Positions 33,123-42,358 of a DNA stretch of 64,000 nt are shown in pieces. The first letter of the stretch is position 1. Each line of letters begins with the position of its first letter. Position numbers and translations under genes: made by a program. The DNA is taken from the NCBI RefSeq assembly GCF_900141735.1, contig NZ_FQYO01000006.1, forward strand, positions 102,980 to 166,979, given 5' to 3'. The stretch is from Wenxinia saemankumensis. Its GTDB lineage: Bacteria; Pseudomonadota; Alphaproteobacteria; Rhodobacterales; Rhodobacteraceae. The notes beneath the pieces are model-generated. The model was given only the letters and a program-made list of their open reading frames with translations. It had not been told where the DNA came from and ran no database searches.

Positions 33123-34325
33123 ATGCGTAACATCGTCCGTCTGATCGGCGCCGCGCTGCTGCTGGCCGGGGCCGCCGCCCTGCCCGCGTCGGGACAGAGC
33201 CCCTTCTCGGCCGCCGCCACGGTGAACGAGCGGGCCGTGACCTGGTACGAGGTCGACCAGCGGGCCGCGCTTCTGCAGGCCTTCGGGCAGCCCGGCAGCG
33301 ACCGCGAGACGGCGCTGCAACAGCTGATCGAGGAGCGGGTGAAGCAGGCCGAATACGCCCGCGTCGGCCTCGGCCTCTCGGACGAGGGGCTGCAGGCCGC
33401 GCTCGCCGAATTCGCCGGGCGCGCCCAGCTGACGGTCGACGAGTTCACCGCCCGGCTCGCCGGGGACGGCGTCGCCTTCGAGACCTTCCGCGACTACGTG
33501 ATCGCCGGGATCACCTGGCGCGACTACATCCGCTCGCGCTATGCCTCGCGCGTCGACATCACCGAGGCCGATATCGACCGGGTCCTCGCCACACGGGGCG
33601 ACACGACGGCCGGGATCGAGATCCTCGTCAGCGAGATCATCATCCCCGCTCCGCCCGAGCGCCTGGCCGAGGCCGAGGCGATCGCCGCCCGGATCACCGC
33701 GATGACCAGCGCCGCCCAGTTCGAGGCGGCGGCGCGCGAATATTCGGCCCTGCCCTCGCGCGACGAGGGCGGACGGCTCGACTGGCTGCCGCTGACCCAG
33801 TTCCCCGACGCGCTCCAGCCGCTCTTCCTCTCGCTCGATCCCGGGCAGGTCTCGCAGCCGATCACCATCCCCAACGGGATCGCGCTGTTTCAGCTGCGCG
33901 ACATCCGCGAGACCGGCCGCCCGGCCGAAGCCGTCGCCCGGCTCGACTACGCCGTGCTCGCCCTGCCGAGCCTCGAGGACGGGGCGCGGGTCGCCGCGAT
34001 GGTCGATACCTGCGACGATCTCTACGGCGTCGCGCGGGGCCTTCCGGCCGAGCAGCTGACCCGCGAGGAGGCCGCGCCCGGCGCGATCCCGCAGGACGTC
34101 GCGCTGGAGCTGGCGAAGCTCGACGCGGGCGAGGTGTCGCTGGGCCTGACCCGCGACGGCGGCGCGACGCGGCTGCTGGTCATGCTGTGTTCGCGCACGC
34201 TGGCGGCCAATGCCGAGGTGGACCGCGCGGCGATCCGCGACCGGCTGCGGAACGAGCAGCTGACCTCCTATGCCGACGGGCTTCTCGCCGACCTCATGGC
34301 CTCGGCCCGCATCGACCGGCCGTGA
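33123..34325 (+). CDS. surA: Periplasmic chaperone/peptidyl-prolyl isomerase SurA
   Basis: This 400-residue protein has a signal peptide (ending LPASGQ), the SurA N-terminal chaperone helices (VNERAVTWYEVDQRAALLQ) and one parvulin domain. The parvulin segment runs LVSEIIIPAPPER, then FEAAAREYSALPSRDEGGRLDWLP. SurA escorts outer-membrane barrels such as LptD to BAM, so the place right after lptD is functionally sensible. ATG 33123 follows GGGGGAAC; a GTG at 33108 would add five residues. Its stop overlaps the pdxA GTG. Confidence 0.9.
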   Translation: MRNIVRLIGAALLLAGAAALPASGQSPFSAAATVNERAVTWYEVDQRAALLQAFGQPGSDRETALQQLIEERVKQAEYARVGLGLSDEGLQAALAEFAGRAQLTVDEFTARLAGDGVAFETFRDYVIAGITWRDYIRSRYASRVDITEADIDRVLATRGDTTAGIEILVSEIIIPAPPERLAEAEAIAARITAMTSAAQFEAAAREYSALPSRDEGGRLDWLPLTQFPDALQPLFLSLDPGQVSQPITIPNGIALFQLRDIRETGRPAEAVARLDYAVLALPSLEDGARVAAMVDTCDDLYGVARGLPAEQLTREEAAPGAIPQDVALELAKLDAGEVSLGLTRDGGATRLLVMLCSRTLAANAEVDRAAIRDRLRNEQLTSYADGLLADLMASARIDRP

Positions 34326-35311
34326 CCGCCCCGCCCGGCCCGGTCGTCCTGTCCTGCGGCGAGCCCGCGGGGATCGGCCCCGAGATCGCGGGCAGCGCCT
34401 GGGCCGCGCTGCGCGGCGAGATCCCCCTCCTCTGGATCGGCGATCCGGCGCATCTGCCGGACGGCCTGCCCTGGCGCGCGGTCGACGATCCCGCCGCCGC
34501 GGCGACGGTCGCGCCCGAAGCGCTGCCCGTCTGGCCGATGGCGTTCGGCGCCCCCCGCATCCCCGGCACGCCGCAGGCCGCCCACGCGCCGCATGTCGTC
34601 GCCGCGATCGAGACCGGCGCGCGGATGGTGCAGCAGGGCGCCGCGCGCGCCCTGACCACGCTGCCGATCCACAAGGCGGCGCTGATGGCGGGGGCGGGAT
34701 TCCCGCATCCCGGCCATACCGAGTTCCTCGCCCGCCTCTCCGGCGTGCCCGAGGACTCGACGGTGATGATGCTGGCCTGTCCCGCCCTGCGGGTGGTGCC
34801 CGCCACGATCCACGTCCCCCTCGCCCGGGTGCCGGCCCTGCTGACCGCCGCGCGGCTCGAGGCGGTGATCCGCGTGACGCGGGACGCCCTCATGCGGGAT
34901 TTCGGCCTGCCGGCGCCCCGGATCGCGGTAGCCGGCCTCAACCCACATGCCGGGGAGGATGGCCGGATCGGGCGCGAGGAGGTGGAGGTGATCGCGCCGC
35001 TGCTGGACCGCCTGCGGGCCGAGGGGATGGACCTCGCCGGCCCGGCCTCGGCCGACACGATGTTCCACCCGGCCGCCCGGACCGGCTACGACGCCGCGAT
35101 CTGCATGTATCACGACCAGGCGCTGATCCCGATCAAGACGATCGACTTCGCCGGCGGGGTCAACGTCACGCTCGGCCTACCCTTTGTGCGGACCTCGCCC
35201 GATCACGGCACCGCCTTCGCCATCGCGGGCACCGGCACGGCCGATCCGACCTCGACCATCGCGGCGATCCGGATGGCGGCGGACATGGCGCGCGCGAGGG
35301 CGGCGGCCTGA
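34322..35311 (+). CDS. pdxA: 4-hydroxythreonine-4-phosphate dehydrogenase (PdxA)
   Basis: This 329-residue NAD-dependent enzyme oxidises 4-phosphohydroxy-L-threonine on the DXP-dependent route to pyridoxal 5'-phosphate. Motifs are SCGEPAGIGPEI at the N-terminus, PHPGHTEFLA, VAGLNPHAGEDG and MYHDQALIPIKT, which carries metal ligands. GTG 34322 overlaps the surA stop. The surA-pdxA-rsmA order is conserved from E. coli to alphaproteobacteria. Confidence 0.95.
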   Translation: MTAPPGPVVLSCGEPAGIGPEIAGSAWAALRGEIPLLWIGDPAHLPDGLPWRAVDDPAAAATVAPEALPVWPMAFGAPRIPGTPQAAHAPHVVAAIETGARMVQQGAARALTTLPIHKAALMAGAGFPHPGHTEFLARLSGVPEDSTVMMLACPALRVVPATIHVPLARVPALLTAARLEAVIRVTRDALMRDFGLPAPRIAVAGLNPHAGEDGRIGREEVEVIAPLLDRLRAEGMDLAGPASADTMFHPAARTGYDAAICMYHDQALIPIKTIDFAGGVNVTLGLPFVRTSPDHGTAFAIAGTGTADPTSTIAAIRMAADMARARAAA

Positions 35312-35370
35312 TGCGGGCGGGTCCGGCACAGGCGGCCCCGGCGCTGGAGGGATCGGTGCGGGGGGCATCG

Positions 35371-35445
35371 GTGCGGGGGGACGTTCCGTCCCCCCCTTGG
35401 CCTGCGGCCAATTCCCCCCCTGGAGAGTATTTCGGGCAAGATAAG
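35371..35445. repeat. Intergenic double-hairpin element between pdxA and rsmA
   Basis: Two perfect inverted repeats lie back to back: GGGGGGACG-TTC-CGTCCCCCC (35375-35395) and TTGGCC-TGC-GGCCAA (35397-35411). A distinctive AT-richer GGAGAGTATTTCGGGCAAG stretch (35422-35440) follows. Upstream, GGTGCGGGGGG-like units are repeated around 35353-35380. From memory, similar modules recur between genes in Rhodobacteraceae genomes, so this may be one copy of a dispersed repeat; that is not provable here. Confidence 0.5.
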
Positions 35446-35474
35446 AGCGCGACCCTCCGCGCGGGGCGGGCGGC

Positions 35475-36314
35475 GTGAGCCTGGACGACCTGCCGCCGCT
35501 GCGCGCGGTGATCGCGCGGCACGACCTGCGGGCGCGGAAGGCGCTCGGGCAGAACTTCCTGCTCGACCTGACCCTGACGGCGCGGATCGCGCGGGCGGCG
35601 GGGGATCTGGCGGGATCGGACGTGCTGGAAGTCGGCCCCGGGCCCGGCGGGCTGACGCGCGGCCTGCTGGAGGAGGGGGCCCGGCGGGTGCTGGCGATCG
35701 AGAAGGATCCGCGCTGCCTGCCCGCCCTGGCCGAGATCGCGGCGGCCGCGCCCGGGCGTCTCGAGGTGATCCTCGGCGACGCGCTGGAGATCGACCCGCT
35801 CGCGCATCTGACGCCGCCGATCCGGGTGGCGGCGAACCTGCCCTACAACGTGGGCACCGAGCTGCTGGTGCGGTGGCTGACGCCCCCCGCCTGGCCGCCC
35901 TTCTGGCAGAGCCTGACCCTGATGTTCCAGAAGGAGGTGGCCGAGCGGATCGTGGCCGCGCCGGGGTCGAAGGCCTATGGCCGCCTCGCGCTGCTGGCGC
36001 AGTGGCGGTGCGAGGCGCGGATCGTGCTGACCCTGCCGCCGGAGGCCTTCACCCCGCCGCCCAAGGTCCATTCCGCGGTCGTGCATCTGACGGCCCTGCC
36101 CGAGCCGCGCTACCCCGCCGATCCGGAAGTGCTGGAGCGGGTGGTCGCGGCCGCCTTCAACCAGCGGCGCAAGATGCTGCGGGCCGCCCTGCGCGGCCTG
36201 TCGCCGGACATCGAGGCGCATCTGGAGGCGGCCGGCATTCCGCCCACCGAGCGGGCGGAGCGGGTGGATCTCGAACGGTTCTGCGCCCTCTCCCGGTCGC
36301 TGGCGGAAGGCTGA
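35475..36314 (+). CDS. rsmA: 16S rRNA dimethyladenosine transferase RsmA (KsgA)
   Basis: This 279-residue SAM-dependent enzyme dimethylates two adjacent adenosines in helix 45 of 16S rRNA during 30S maturation. Motifs are [25 protein letters not shown] (SAM), and the catalytic NLPYNVGT, with a C-terminal helical domain containing [12 protein letters not shown] 35475 is the first codon giving the family N-terminus. The 163-base gap after pdxA holds a double-hairpin element that may set its expression apart from pdxA. Confidence 0.95.
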   Translation: MSLDDLPPLRAVIARHDLRARKALGQNFLLDLTLTARIARAAGDLAGSDVLEVGPGPGGLTRGLLEEGARRVLAIEKDPRCLPALAEIAAAAPGRLEVILGDALEIDPLAHLTPPIRVAANLPYNVGTELLVRWLTPPAWPPFWQSLTLMFQKEVAERIVAAPGSKAYGRLALLAQWRCEARIVLTLPPEAFTPPPKVHSAVVHLTALPEPRYPADPEVLERVVAAAFNQRRKMLRAALRGLSPDIEAHLEAAGIPPTERAERVDLERFCALSRSLAEG

Positions 36315-36351
36315 GCTTGCCTCCGGGCGCGCCCGGCTCTAATCGGCGGCC

Positions 36352-37920
36352 ATGACCCTGCCCGCCCCCTCCCACGACCGCCTGCTGATCATCGATTTCG
36401 GCAGCCAGGTGACGCAGCTGATCGCGCGCCGCCTGCGCGAGCTGAACGTGCTGGCCGAGATCCACCCCTATCAGAACGTCACCGACGCGCTGCTGGACGA
36501 GATGGCGCCGAAGGCCATCATCCTGTCGGGCGGGCCCGACAGCGTCACGCGCGAGGGCTCGCCCCGGCCGCCGATGCGGGTCTTCGAGATGGGCGTGCCG
36601 GTCCTCGGCATCTGCTACGGCCAGCAGGCGATGATGGAATGCCTCGGCGGCAAGGTCCTGTCGGGCGACGGCACCGCCGAGTTCGGGCGCGCCTTCGTGA
36701 CCCCGGCGGAGGAGAGCCTCGACCTGCTGGAGGGCTGGTTCACCACCGGGCGCGAGCAGGTCTGGATGTCCCACGGCGACCACGTGGCCGAGCTGGCGCC
36801 GGGCTTCCGCGTCTTCGGAACCTCGCCCGGCGCGCCCTTCGCCGTGACCGCCGACCCGGACCGGCGCTTCTACGCGGTCCAGTTCCATCCCGAGGTGCAT
36901 CACACCCCGCGGGGCGCGCGGCTCTACGAGAATTTCGTCCGCGCCGCCGGATTCGACGGCGACTGGACGATGAGCGCCTATCGCGAGGAGGCGGTCCGCG
37001 CCATCCGCGAGCAGGTGGGCGATGCGAAGGTGATCTGCGCGCTGTCGGGGGGCGTCGATTCCAGCGTCGCCGCGGCGCTGATCCACGAGGCGGTGGGCGA
37101 CCAGCTGACCTGCGTCTTCGTCGATCACGGCCTGCTGCGCCTGAAAGAGGCCGAGGAGGTCGTGGGCATGTTCCGCGACCACATGAACCTGCACGTGATC
37201 CATGCGCAGGAGCAGGACCTGTTCCTGGGCGAGCTCGAGGGCGTCAGCGACCCCGAGACCAAGCGCAAGATCATCGGCCGTCTCTTCATCGACGTGTTCC
37301 AGAAATACGCCGACGGGATCGAGGGCGCGCGCTTCCTGGCGCAGGGGACGCTCTATCCCGACGTGATCGAGAGCGTCAGCTTCTCCGGCGGGCCGAGCGT
37401 CACGATCAAGAGCCACCACAATGTCGGCGGACTGCCCGAGAAGATGGGGCTGACACTGGTCGAGCCGCTCCGCGAGCTCTTCAAGGACGAGGTGCGCGAG
37501 CTCGGCCGCGAGCTCGGCCTGCCGGCGCATTTCATCGGCCGCCACCCCTTCCCCGGCCCCGGCCTCGCCATCCGCTGCCCCGGCGAGATCACGAAGGCCA
37601 AGCTCGACATCCTGCGCAAGGCCGACGCGGTCTATATCGACCAGATCCGGCGGCACGGCCTCTACGACGAGATCTGGCAGGCCTTCGTCGCGATCCTGCC
37701 GGTCCGGACGGTGGGCGTGATGGGCGACGGGCGGACCTACGACTATGCCTGCGCGCTGCGGGCGGTCACCTCCGTCGACGGGATGACGGCCGATTACTAC
37801 CCGTTCAGCCACGACTTCCTGTCCGAGACAGCGACGCGGATCATCAACGAGGTGCGCGGCATCAACCGCGTGACCTACGACATCACCAGCAAGCCGCCGG
37901 GGACGATCGAATGGGAATGA
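36352..37920 (+). CDS. guaA: GMP synthase (glutamine-hydrolysing) GuaA
   Basis: This 522-residue enzyme makes GMP from XMP, ATP and glutamine. The N-terminal class I amidotransferase has GICYGQQ (Cys 88 nucleophile) and FHPEVHHT (catalytic His and Glu). The ATP-pyrophosphatase domain has [12 protein letters not shown]. The C-terminal dimerisation domain ends [14 protein letters not shown] 36352 lies 37 bases after rsmA. Full length and intact. Confidence 0.97.
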   Translation: MTLPAPSHDRLLIIDFGSQVTQLIARRLRELNVLAEIHPYQNVTDALLDEMAPKAIILSGGPDSVTREGSPRPPMRVFEMGVPVLGICYGQQAMMECLGGKVLSGDGTAEFGRAFVTPAEESLDLLEGWFTTGREQVWMSHGDHVAELAPGFRVFGTSPGAPFAVTADPDRRFYAVQFHPEVHHTPRGARLYENFVRAAGFDGDWTMSAYREEAVRAIREQVGDAKVICALSGGVDSSVAAALIHEAVGDQLTCVFVDHGLLRLKEAEEVVGMFRDHMNLHVIHAQEQDLFLGELEGVSDPETKRKIIGRLFIDVFQKYADGIEGARFLAQGTLYPDVIESVSFSGGPSVTIKSHHNVGGLPEKMGLTLVEPLRELFKDEVRELGRELGLPAHFIGRHPFPGPGLAIRCPGEITKAKLDILRKADAVYIDQIRRHGLYDEIWQAFVAILPVRTVGVMGDGRTYDYACALRAVTSVDGMTADYYPFSHDFLSETATRIINEVRGINRVTYDITSKPPGTIEWE

Positions 37921-37959
37921 CGCTCCGGACGGGACTCCGCCCCCGCGCGGCGAAGTAAC

Positions 37960-38619
37960 GTGGTCCGGGCGCTCCGGACCCTCGGTCTTGCCGCGACGCT
38001 TCTCGTGGTGGCCGCGATCCTGCTGACCGCCGGATCGATGCTGCTGTCGCCGCGCTGCGCCGACCTCGCCGCCACCGCCCCGCCCCGGGGCGCGGCCATC
38101 GTGCTGGGCGAGGGGCGCACCGCCGACGGGGTGCTGACCCAAGGCAGCGCGTCGCGCCTCGACGCGGCGCTCGCGCTCTACGACGCGGGCGCGGTGGGCC
38201 GGCTCATCCTGTCAGGGGGGGTCGCCGACCGCACGCCCCCCTCGACCGCGCAGGCCATGGCCGACGCGGCCGCCGCGCGCGGCGTGCCGGCGGAGCGGCT
38301 GGCGGTCGAGGGCCTCAGCGATTCCACGCTCGAGAACGCCGCGCTCTCGCTGCCGCTGCTGGCCCCGGGAGAGAGCTTCGTTCTTGTGACCGAGGGCTAT
38401 CACCTCTGGCGGGGCTGGATGAGCTTCGTCCTGGCCGGGGACCGGCCGGACGCGATCTGCCGCGCCGCCATCGTCGCCCGCAGCGATCCCGGCTTCGTCG
38501 CGGGGCGGATCCTGCGCGAGGTGCCCGCCGTCATCTGGAATGCCGGCCGGGGAACGGTCTGGGCGGCGGCGCGGCTTTCGGGGCAGGACGGACGCCTGCC
38601 CGAGACCTTCCTCGACTGA
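37960..38619 (+). CDS. YdcF/SanA family (DUF218) protein
   Basis: This 219-residue protein has one N-terminal membrane helix (residues 8-27) and a DUF218 Rossmann-like domain. Landmarks are GAAIVLGEGRTADG, RLDAALALY, RLILSGG and VTEGYHLWR, which form the usual nucleotide-like pocket. Members affect envelope permeability in enterobacteria and some bind SAM; the reaction is not known. It starts with GTG, 39 bases after guaA. Confidence 0.85.
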   Translation: MVRALRTLGLAATLLVVAAILLTAGSMLLSPRCADLAATAPPRGAAIVLGEGRTADGVLTQGSASRLDAALALYDAGAVGRLILSGGVADRTPPSTAQAMADAAAARGVPAERLAVEGLSDSTLENAALSLPLLAPGESFVLVTEGYHLWRGWMSFVLAGDRPDAICRAAIVARSDPGFVAGRILREVPAVIWNAGRGTVWAAARLSGQDGRLPETFLD

Positions 38620-38717
38620 GGGCGTCGACGGCCGGGGCCCTCGCGCGCCGATGGCGGGCCCTTGCCAAACCCGGCCGCCGGCGCGAAGGTCCCCCCGACC
38701 CGATGGGAGCCCTGCCG

Positions 38718-39023
38718 ATGGACAAGCATATCCGCCTGATCGGGCGCCTGATCTGCGAGGACGCGGCCGAGGCCGACCTCGTGCGGTCCCTCCTGCCCGA
38801 GCATGTCCGCCTCACCCGCGAGGAGGAAGGCTGCCTGCAGTTCGACGTCACCGAACTGCCCGGCACCACGATCTGGGAGGTGGAGGAGCTGTTCGCCGAC
38901 AAGGCCGCCTTCGACCGCCACCAGGAGCGCGTGCGGGGGAGCGACTGGGGCCGGCAGACCGGCCATATCCGGCGCAGCTACGAGGTCGACGAGGTCGATC
39001 CGGACACGTCCGACCGGGCATGA
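38718..39023 (+). CDS. Antibiotic biosynthesis monooxygenase (ABM) domain protein
   Basis: This 101-residue single-domain protein resembles YgiN-like quinol monooxygenases: IRLIGRLICEDAAEADLVRSL, then REEEGCLQFDV and WEVEELFADKAAFDRHQ. It forms a dimeric ferredoxin-like fold in the family. ATG 38718 has GGGAG eight bases upstream and is preferred over ATG 38703. The stop overlaps the start of the EamA transporter gene (ATGA). The substrate is unknown. Confidence 0.85.
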   Translation: MDKHIRLIGRLICEDAAEADLVRSLLPEHVRLTREEEGCLQFDVTELPGTTIWEVEELFADKAAFDRHQERVRGSDWGRQTGHIRRSYEVDEVDPDTSDRA

Positions 39024-39913
39024 GCGCCCCCGCCCTCGACGCCTCCGCCGCGGAGACGCCCCGCGCCGGACAGGCGGCGCTGTGGATGCTGGGCGCGATC
39101 GTGTCCTTCAGCTCGATGGCTGTCGCGGGTCGCGCCGTCAGCTTCGAACTCGATACGTTCGAGATCATGCTCTACCGCTCGCTCGCCGGGATCCCGATCG
39201 TGCTCGGTGCCGCCGCCCTGGCCGGCCGGACGGGCGAGATCCGCGCCGCGCGGATGGGCCTGCACCTGATCCGCAACACCTTCCATTTCCTCGGTCAGAA
39301 CTGCTGGTATCTGGCGCTGACGCTGATCCCGCTGGCGCAGGTCTTCGCGCTGGAATTCACCGGCCCGATCTGGGCGATCCTCTTCGCGCCGCTCGTGCTG
39401 GGCGAGCGGATCACCAGCCGGGGCCTCGCCGCCGCGGCACTCGGCTTCGCCGGTATCCTGATCGTCGCCCGGCCGGGCTTCGGCGCCTTCGACCCGGGAC
39501 TGGTCGCGGCTGCGGTGGCGGCCATTGGCTTCGGCTTCACCGCGCTCTTCACGCGGCGGCTGACGCGGACGGAATCGACCGTCTCGATCCTTCTGTGGCT
39601 GACCGTGATGCAGGCCGGCATGTCGCTGGTCTTCGCCGGGGTCGACGGCGACATCGCCCTGCCCTCGGCGCCGAGCCTGCTGCCGATGGCGGTGATCTCG
39701 GTCGGGGGGCTGGTCGCGCATTACTGCCTGACGACAGCGCTGTCCCTCGCCCCGGCGGCGAAGGTGATGCCCATCGACTTCGCCCGTCTTCCCCTGATCG
39801 CGGTGGTGGGCATGGTCCTCTACGGAGAGGCGCTCGATCCCCTCGTCTTCCTCGGCGCGGGGCTTATCGTCCTCGGCAACTGGGTCAACCTGCGCCGTCC
39901 GCGCCGCGCCTGA
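39020..39913 (+). CDS. DMT superfamily (EamA) transporter
   Basis: This 297-residue drug/metabolite transporter has ten hydrophobic helices in two EamA repeats. Typical segments are ALEFTGPIWAILFAPLVLGER in the first and SLAPAAKVMPIDFARLP in the second. Such proteins usually export amino acids or other metabolites. ATG 39020 overlaps the ABM gene stop, so the pair is co-translated. A 192-base gap follows. Confidence 0.9.
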   Translation: MSAPALDASAAETPRAGQAALWMLGAIVSFSSMAVAGRAVSFELDTFEIMLYRSLAGIPIVLGAAALAGRTGEIRAARMGLHLIRNTFHFLGQNCWYLALTLIPLAQVFALEFTGPIWAILFAPLVLGERITSRGLAAAALGFAGILIVARPGFGAFDPGLVAAAVAAIGFGFTALFTRRLTRTESTVSILLWLTVMQAGMSLVFAGVDGDIALPSAPSLLPMAVISVGGLVAHYCLTTALSLAPAAKVMPIDFARLPLIAVVGMVLYGEALDPLVFLGAGLIVLGNWVNLRRPRRA

Positions 39914-39920
39914 CCGGGCG

Positions 39921-39947
39921 CCGGGGCCGGGGGCCGGGGGCCGGGGG
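39921..39947. repeat. Short tandem repeat CCGGGGG
   Basis: Three copies of the heptamer CCGGGGG, preceded by CCGGGG, lie just after the transporter stop. Slippage in such a tract could vary copy number, but it is outside any gene. Confidence 0.6.
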
Positions 39948-40038
39948 CGACCATCGGCCCGCCTTCCCCGCGAGTCACCCGAAAGCCGCACTCCCCGGCC
40001 CCTCGCCGGCCCGCATGCGCCGTTTCGCCGCGTCACGT

Positions 40039-40067
40039 TTGACCGGATGACGGCTTGATGACCAACT
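40039..40067 (+). promoter_or_regulatory. Possible promoter of the FadL-like gene
   Basis: TTGACC (40039-40044) matches the -35 consensus at five of six positions. About 17 bases later CCAACT/CAACTT is only a weak -10. The predicted leader to the ATG at 40106 is about 35 bases, with GAGAGGGGA as ribosome-binding sequence. Confidence 0.35.
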
Positions 40068-40105
40068 TTCGGGCAAGAGGGACACGTGACCGTGAGAGGG
40101 GACCC

Positions 40106-41275
40106 ATGATCCGCACGATGACAACCGGCGCCGCGGCGCTGCTCGCCACAACCGGCCTCGCCCATGCCGTCGGCCTCGATCGGTCGAACCAGGATGTCGG
40201 CCTGATCTTCGAGGACGGCAATTACGTCGAGCTGACCTTCGCGCAGGTCAATCCCGATGTCAGCGGCACGGACAATGAGCTCGCCCCGGGCCTGCCGCGC
40301 TACGAGTACGAAGGCGTCGGCCTCGACTACACGCAGCTCGGCTTCGGCGCGAAGGTCGACATCACGCCGCAGATCTCGATGGCGGTGATCTACGATCAGC
40401 CCTTCGGCGTCGACGTCTCGTATCCCGGCGATCCGGCGGTCACCTATTTCGGCGGCACGGAAGCGCGGCTGGACAGCGACGCGCTGACCGTGGTCGGCCG
40501 CTACCGGATCAACGACAGCTTCTCGGTCCATGGCGGCCTGCGCTACGAGAAGCTCTCGGCCAACGTGACCCTGGCGGGCCAGGGCTACGGCGCCCTCTCC
40601 GGCTACAACGTCGATCTCGCCGAGGACAGCGGGACCGGCTACCTGATCGGCGCCGCCTACGAGCGGCCCGACATCGCGCTGCGCGTGGCGGTCACCTACC
40701 ATTCCGCGATCGAGCACGAGTTCGACACGGTCGAGACGGTCGGCGGCATTCCGGTGAACCTGATCAACCCCGCCCTCGGCGCCAGCTCGACCACCACGGT
40801 CGAGACGCCGGAGGCGATCAACATCGACCTGCAGACCGGCATCGCGGCCGACACGCTCGCCTTCGCGAACATCCGCTACGCCTGGTACGACGACGTCATC
40901 GTCTCGCCCGTCTTCTTCGACACCGCCCAGGACGGCGAGCGCGACAACGACAGCCTGACCGAGATCGAGGACAATTACGGGATCACCGTCGGGATCGGCC
41001 GCCGGTTCTCGGACGCCTTCTCGGGTACCGTCTCGGTCGGCTACGAGGCCGAGGGCAGCGACGACCTCGTCTCACCGCTCGCCCCGACGAACGGCAACTA
41101 CTCGGTCGGCATCGGCGCGCAGTACACGGTCGGCGCGGCGGTGATCTCGGCCGGCCTTCGCCACACCTGGCTGGGCGACGCCCGGCCCGAGACCGGCACG
41201 CCCGACGTGGACCGCGCGAGCTTCACCGACAACACCGCCGTGGCCGCCGGGATGTCGATCGGCTTCCGGTTCTGA
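40106..41275 (+). CDS. OmpP1/FadL family outer-membrane transporter
   Basis: This 389-residue outer-membrane barrel has a signal peptide (to about residue 21, LAHA) and alternating beta-strand sequence ending in the membrane-protein terminal Phe (GFRF). Segments such as FGAKVDITPQISMAVIYDQPF and GLRYEKLSANV fit the FadL/TodX long-chain fatty-acid and hydrophobe channels. ATG 40106 follows a GAGAGGGGA ribosome-binding site. It is monocistronic: an intrinsic terminator starts 19 bases after the stop. Confidence 0.85.
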   Translation: MIRTMTTGAAALLATTGLAHAVGLDRSNQDVGLIFEDGNYVELTFAQVNPDVSGTDNELAPGLPRYEYEGVGLDYTQLGFGAKVDITPQISMAVIYDQPFGVDVSYPGDPAVTYFGGTEARLDSDALTVVGRYRINDSFSVHGGLRYEKLSANVTLAGQGYGALSGYNVDLAEDSGTGYLIGAAYERPDIALRVAVTYHSAIEHEFDTVETVGGIPVNLINPALGASSTTTVETPEAINIDLQTGIAADTLAFANIRYAWYDDVIVSPVFFDTAQDGERDNDSLTEIEDNYGITVGIGRRFSDAFSGTVSVGYEAEGSDDLVSPLAPTNGNYSVGIGAQYTVGAAVISAGLRHTWLGDARPETGTPDVDRASFTDNTAVAAGMSIGFRF

Positions 41276-41294
41276 TCCCCCGGGAATGACCGAG

Positions 41295-41321
41295 GGGCCC
41301 CGCCATGGCGGGGCCCTTTTT
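41295..41321 (+). terminator. Intrinsic terminator after the FadL-like gene
   Basis: A perfect 22-base palindrome, GGGCCCCGCCATGGCGGGGCCC (arms 41295-41305 and 41306-41316), is followed at once by TTTTT. In RNA the central bases open to make the loop. This is the clearest Rho-independent terminator in the window. Confidence 0.92.
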
Positions 41322-41407
41322 CGTTCGCGCCGGCCCCTTCCGGCGGGGCCCGGCCTGGCCCGGAAAGCGCTGGAAATGCCCGGGCGGCGCGGCTAACCCT
41401 TCGCCCC

Positions 41408-42268
41408 ATGCTCTACGACAGCGGACAGGCCCTGATCGACGCGCCGGCGAAGCGGCTGATGCTCTTCGGCATGTCGGGCCTCGGCAAGACGCACCTCGCC
41501 AAGGCGCTGCGCGCCTCGGGGGAGTGGTTCCACTACTCGGTCGATTACCGCATCGGCACCCGCTACATGGGCGAGCTGATCGCCGACAACGCCAAGGCCC
41601 ATGCCATGCAGGTCCCGTTCCTCCGGGACCTGCTGCTGACCGATTCGATCTACATCGGCTCGAACATCACCTTCGACAACCTCGCGCCCGTCTCGACCTA
41701 TCTGGGCAAGCCGGGCGACCCGGCGCGGGGCGGCGTGCCGATCGCGGAGTACCGGCGCCGGCAGGAGGAGTTCCGGCGCGCCGAGATCGCCACCCTGATG
41801 GACACCGCGCATTTCATCGAACGGGCCGAGCGGCTCTACGGCTATCCGCATTTCGTCTGCGATACCGGCGGATCGATCTGCGAATGGGTCGATCCGGAGG
41901 ATCCGGACGACCCGATCATGGCCGAGCTCGGCGCCCATGTCCTGCCGGTCTGGATCGAGGGGACCGACGCCCATACCGAGGCGCTGATCCGCCGCTTCGA
42001 CCGCGCGCCTAAGCCCATGTCCTACCAGCCCGCCTTCCTCGACTCCTGCTGGGACCGCTACCTGGCCGAGACCGGCGCCGCGGCGGACAGCGTCGATCCC
42101 GACGCCTTCGTCCGATGGACCTATGCCCGCGCGCTCGCCCACCGGCAGCCGCGCTACCGCGCCATGGCCGATCGCTGGGGAGTGACCGTTCAGGCGGCGG
42201 ACATGGCCGACCTCTCCGCCCCGGACGAGATCGTGGCGGCCGTCGCCCGGGCCATCGACGCGCGCTGA
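41408..42268 (+). CDS. P-loop ATPase of unknown function
   Basis: This 286-residue soluble protein has a Walker A motif FGMSGLGKTHL (about residues 22-32) right at the N-terminus. Conserved-looking segments follow: FHYSVDYRIGTRYM, SIYIGSNITFDNLAPVSTYLG and FVCDTGGSICEWVD. A Walker B Asp is not certain. The frequent aromatic and acidic residues suggest a kinase-like or nucleotide-binding enzyme, but I do not recognise a characterised family. It is an isolated gene after a strong terminator, 90 bases before metA. Confidence 0.75.
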   Translation: MLYDSGQALIDAPAKRLMLFGMSGLGKTHLAKALRASGEWFHYSVDYRIGTRYMGELIADNAKAHAMQVPFLRDLLLTDSIYIGSNITFDNLAPVSTYLGKPGDPARGGVPIAEYRRRQEEFRRAEIATLMDTAHFIERAERLYGYPHFVCDTGGSICEWVDPEDPDDPIMAELGAHVLPVWIEGTDAHTEALIRRFDRAPKPMSYQPAFLDSCWDRYLAETGAAADSVDPDAFVRWTYARALAHRQPRYRAMADRWGVTVQAADMADLSAPDEIVAAVARAIDAR

Positions 42269-42358
42269 GCCACCCGTTCACCGCCCGCCCGGCGCCCTGC
42301 TTGCCCCGCGCCGCGCATCGGCCTAGACCCGTCGCCTGCCCGCAACCCGGAAGCCGCC

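Noticed and set aside
42269..42358. SAM-II riboswitch upstream of metAA
   Set aside because: This is a common position for it in alphaproteobacteria, but the conserved core sequence is not present in the 90-base gap.
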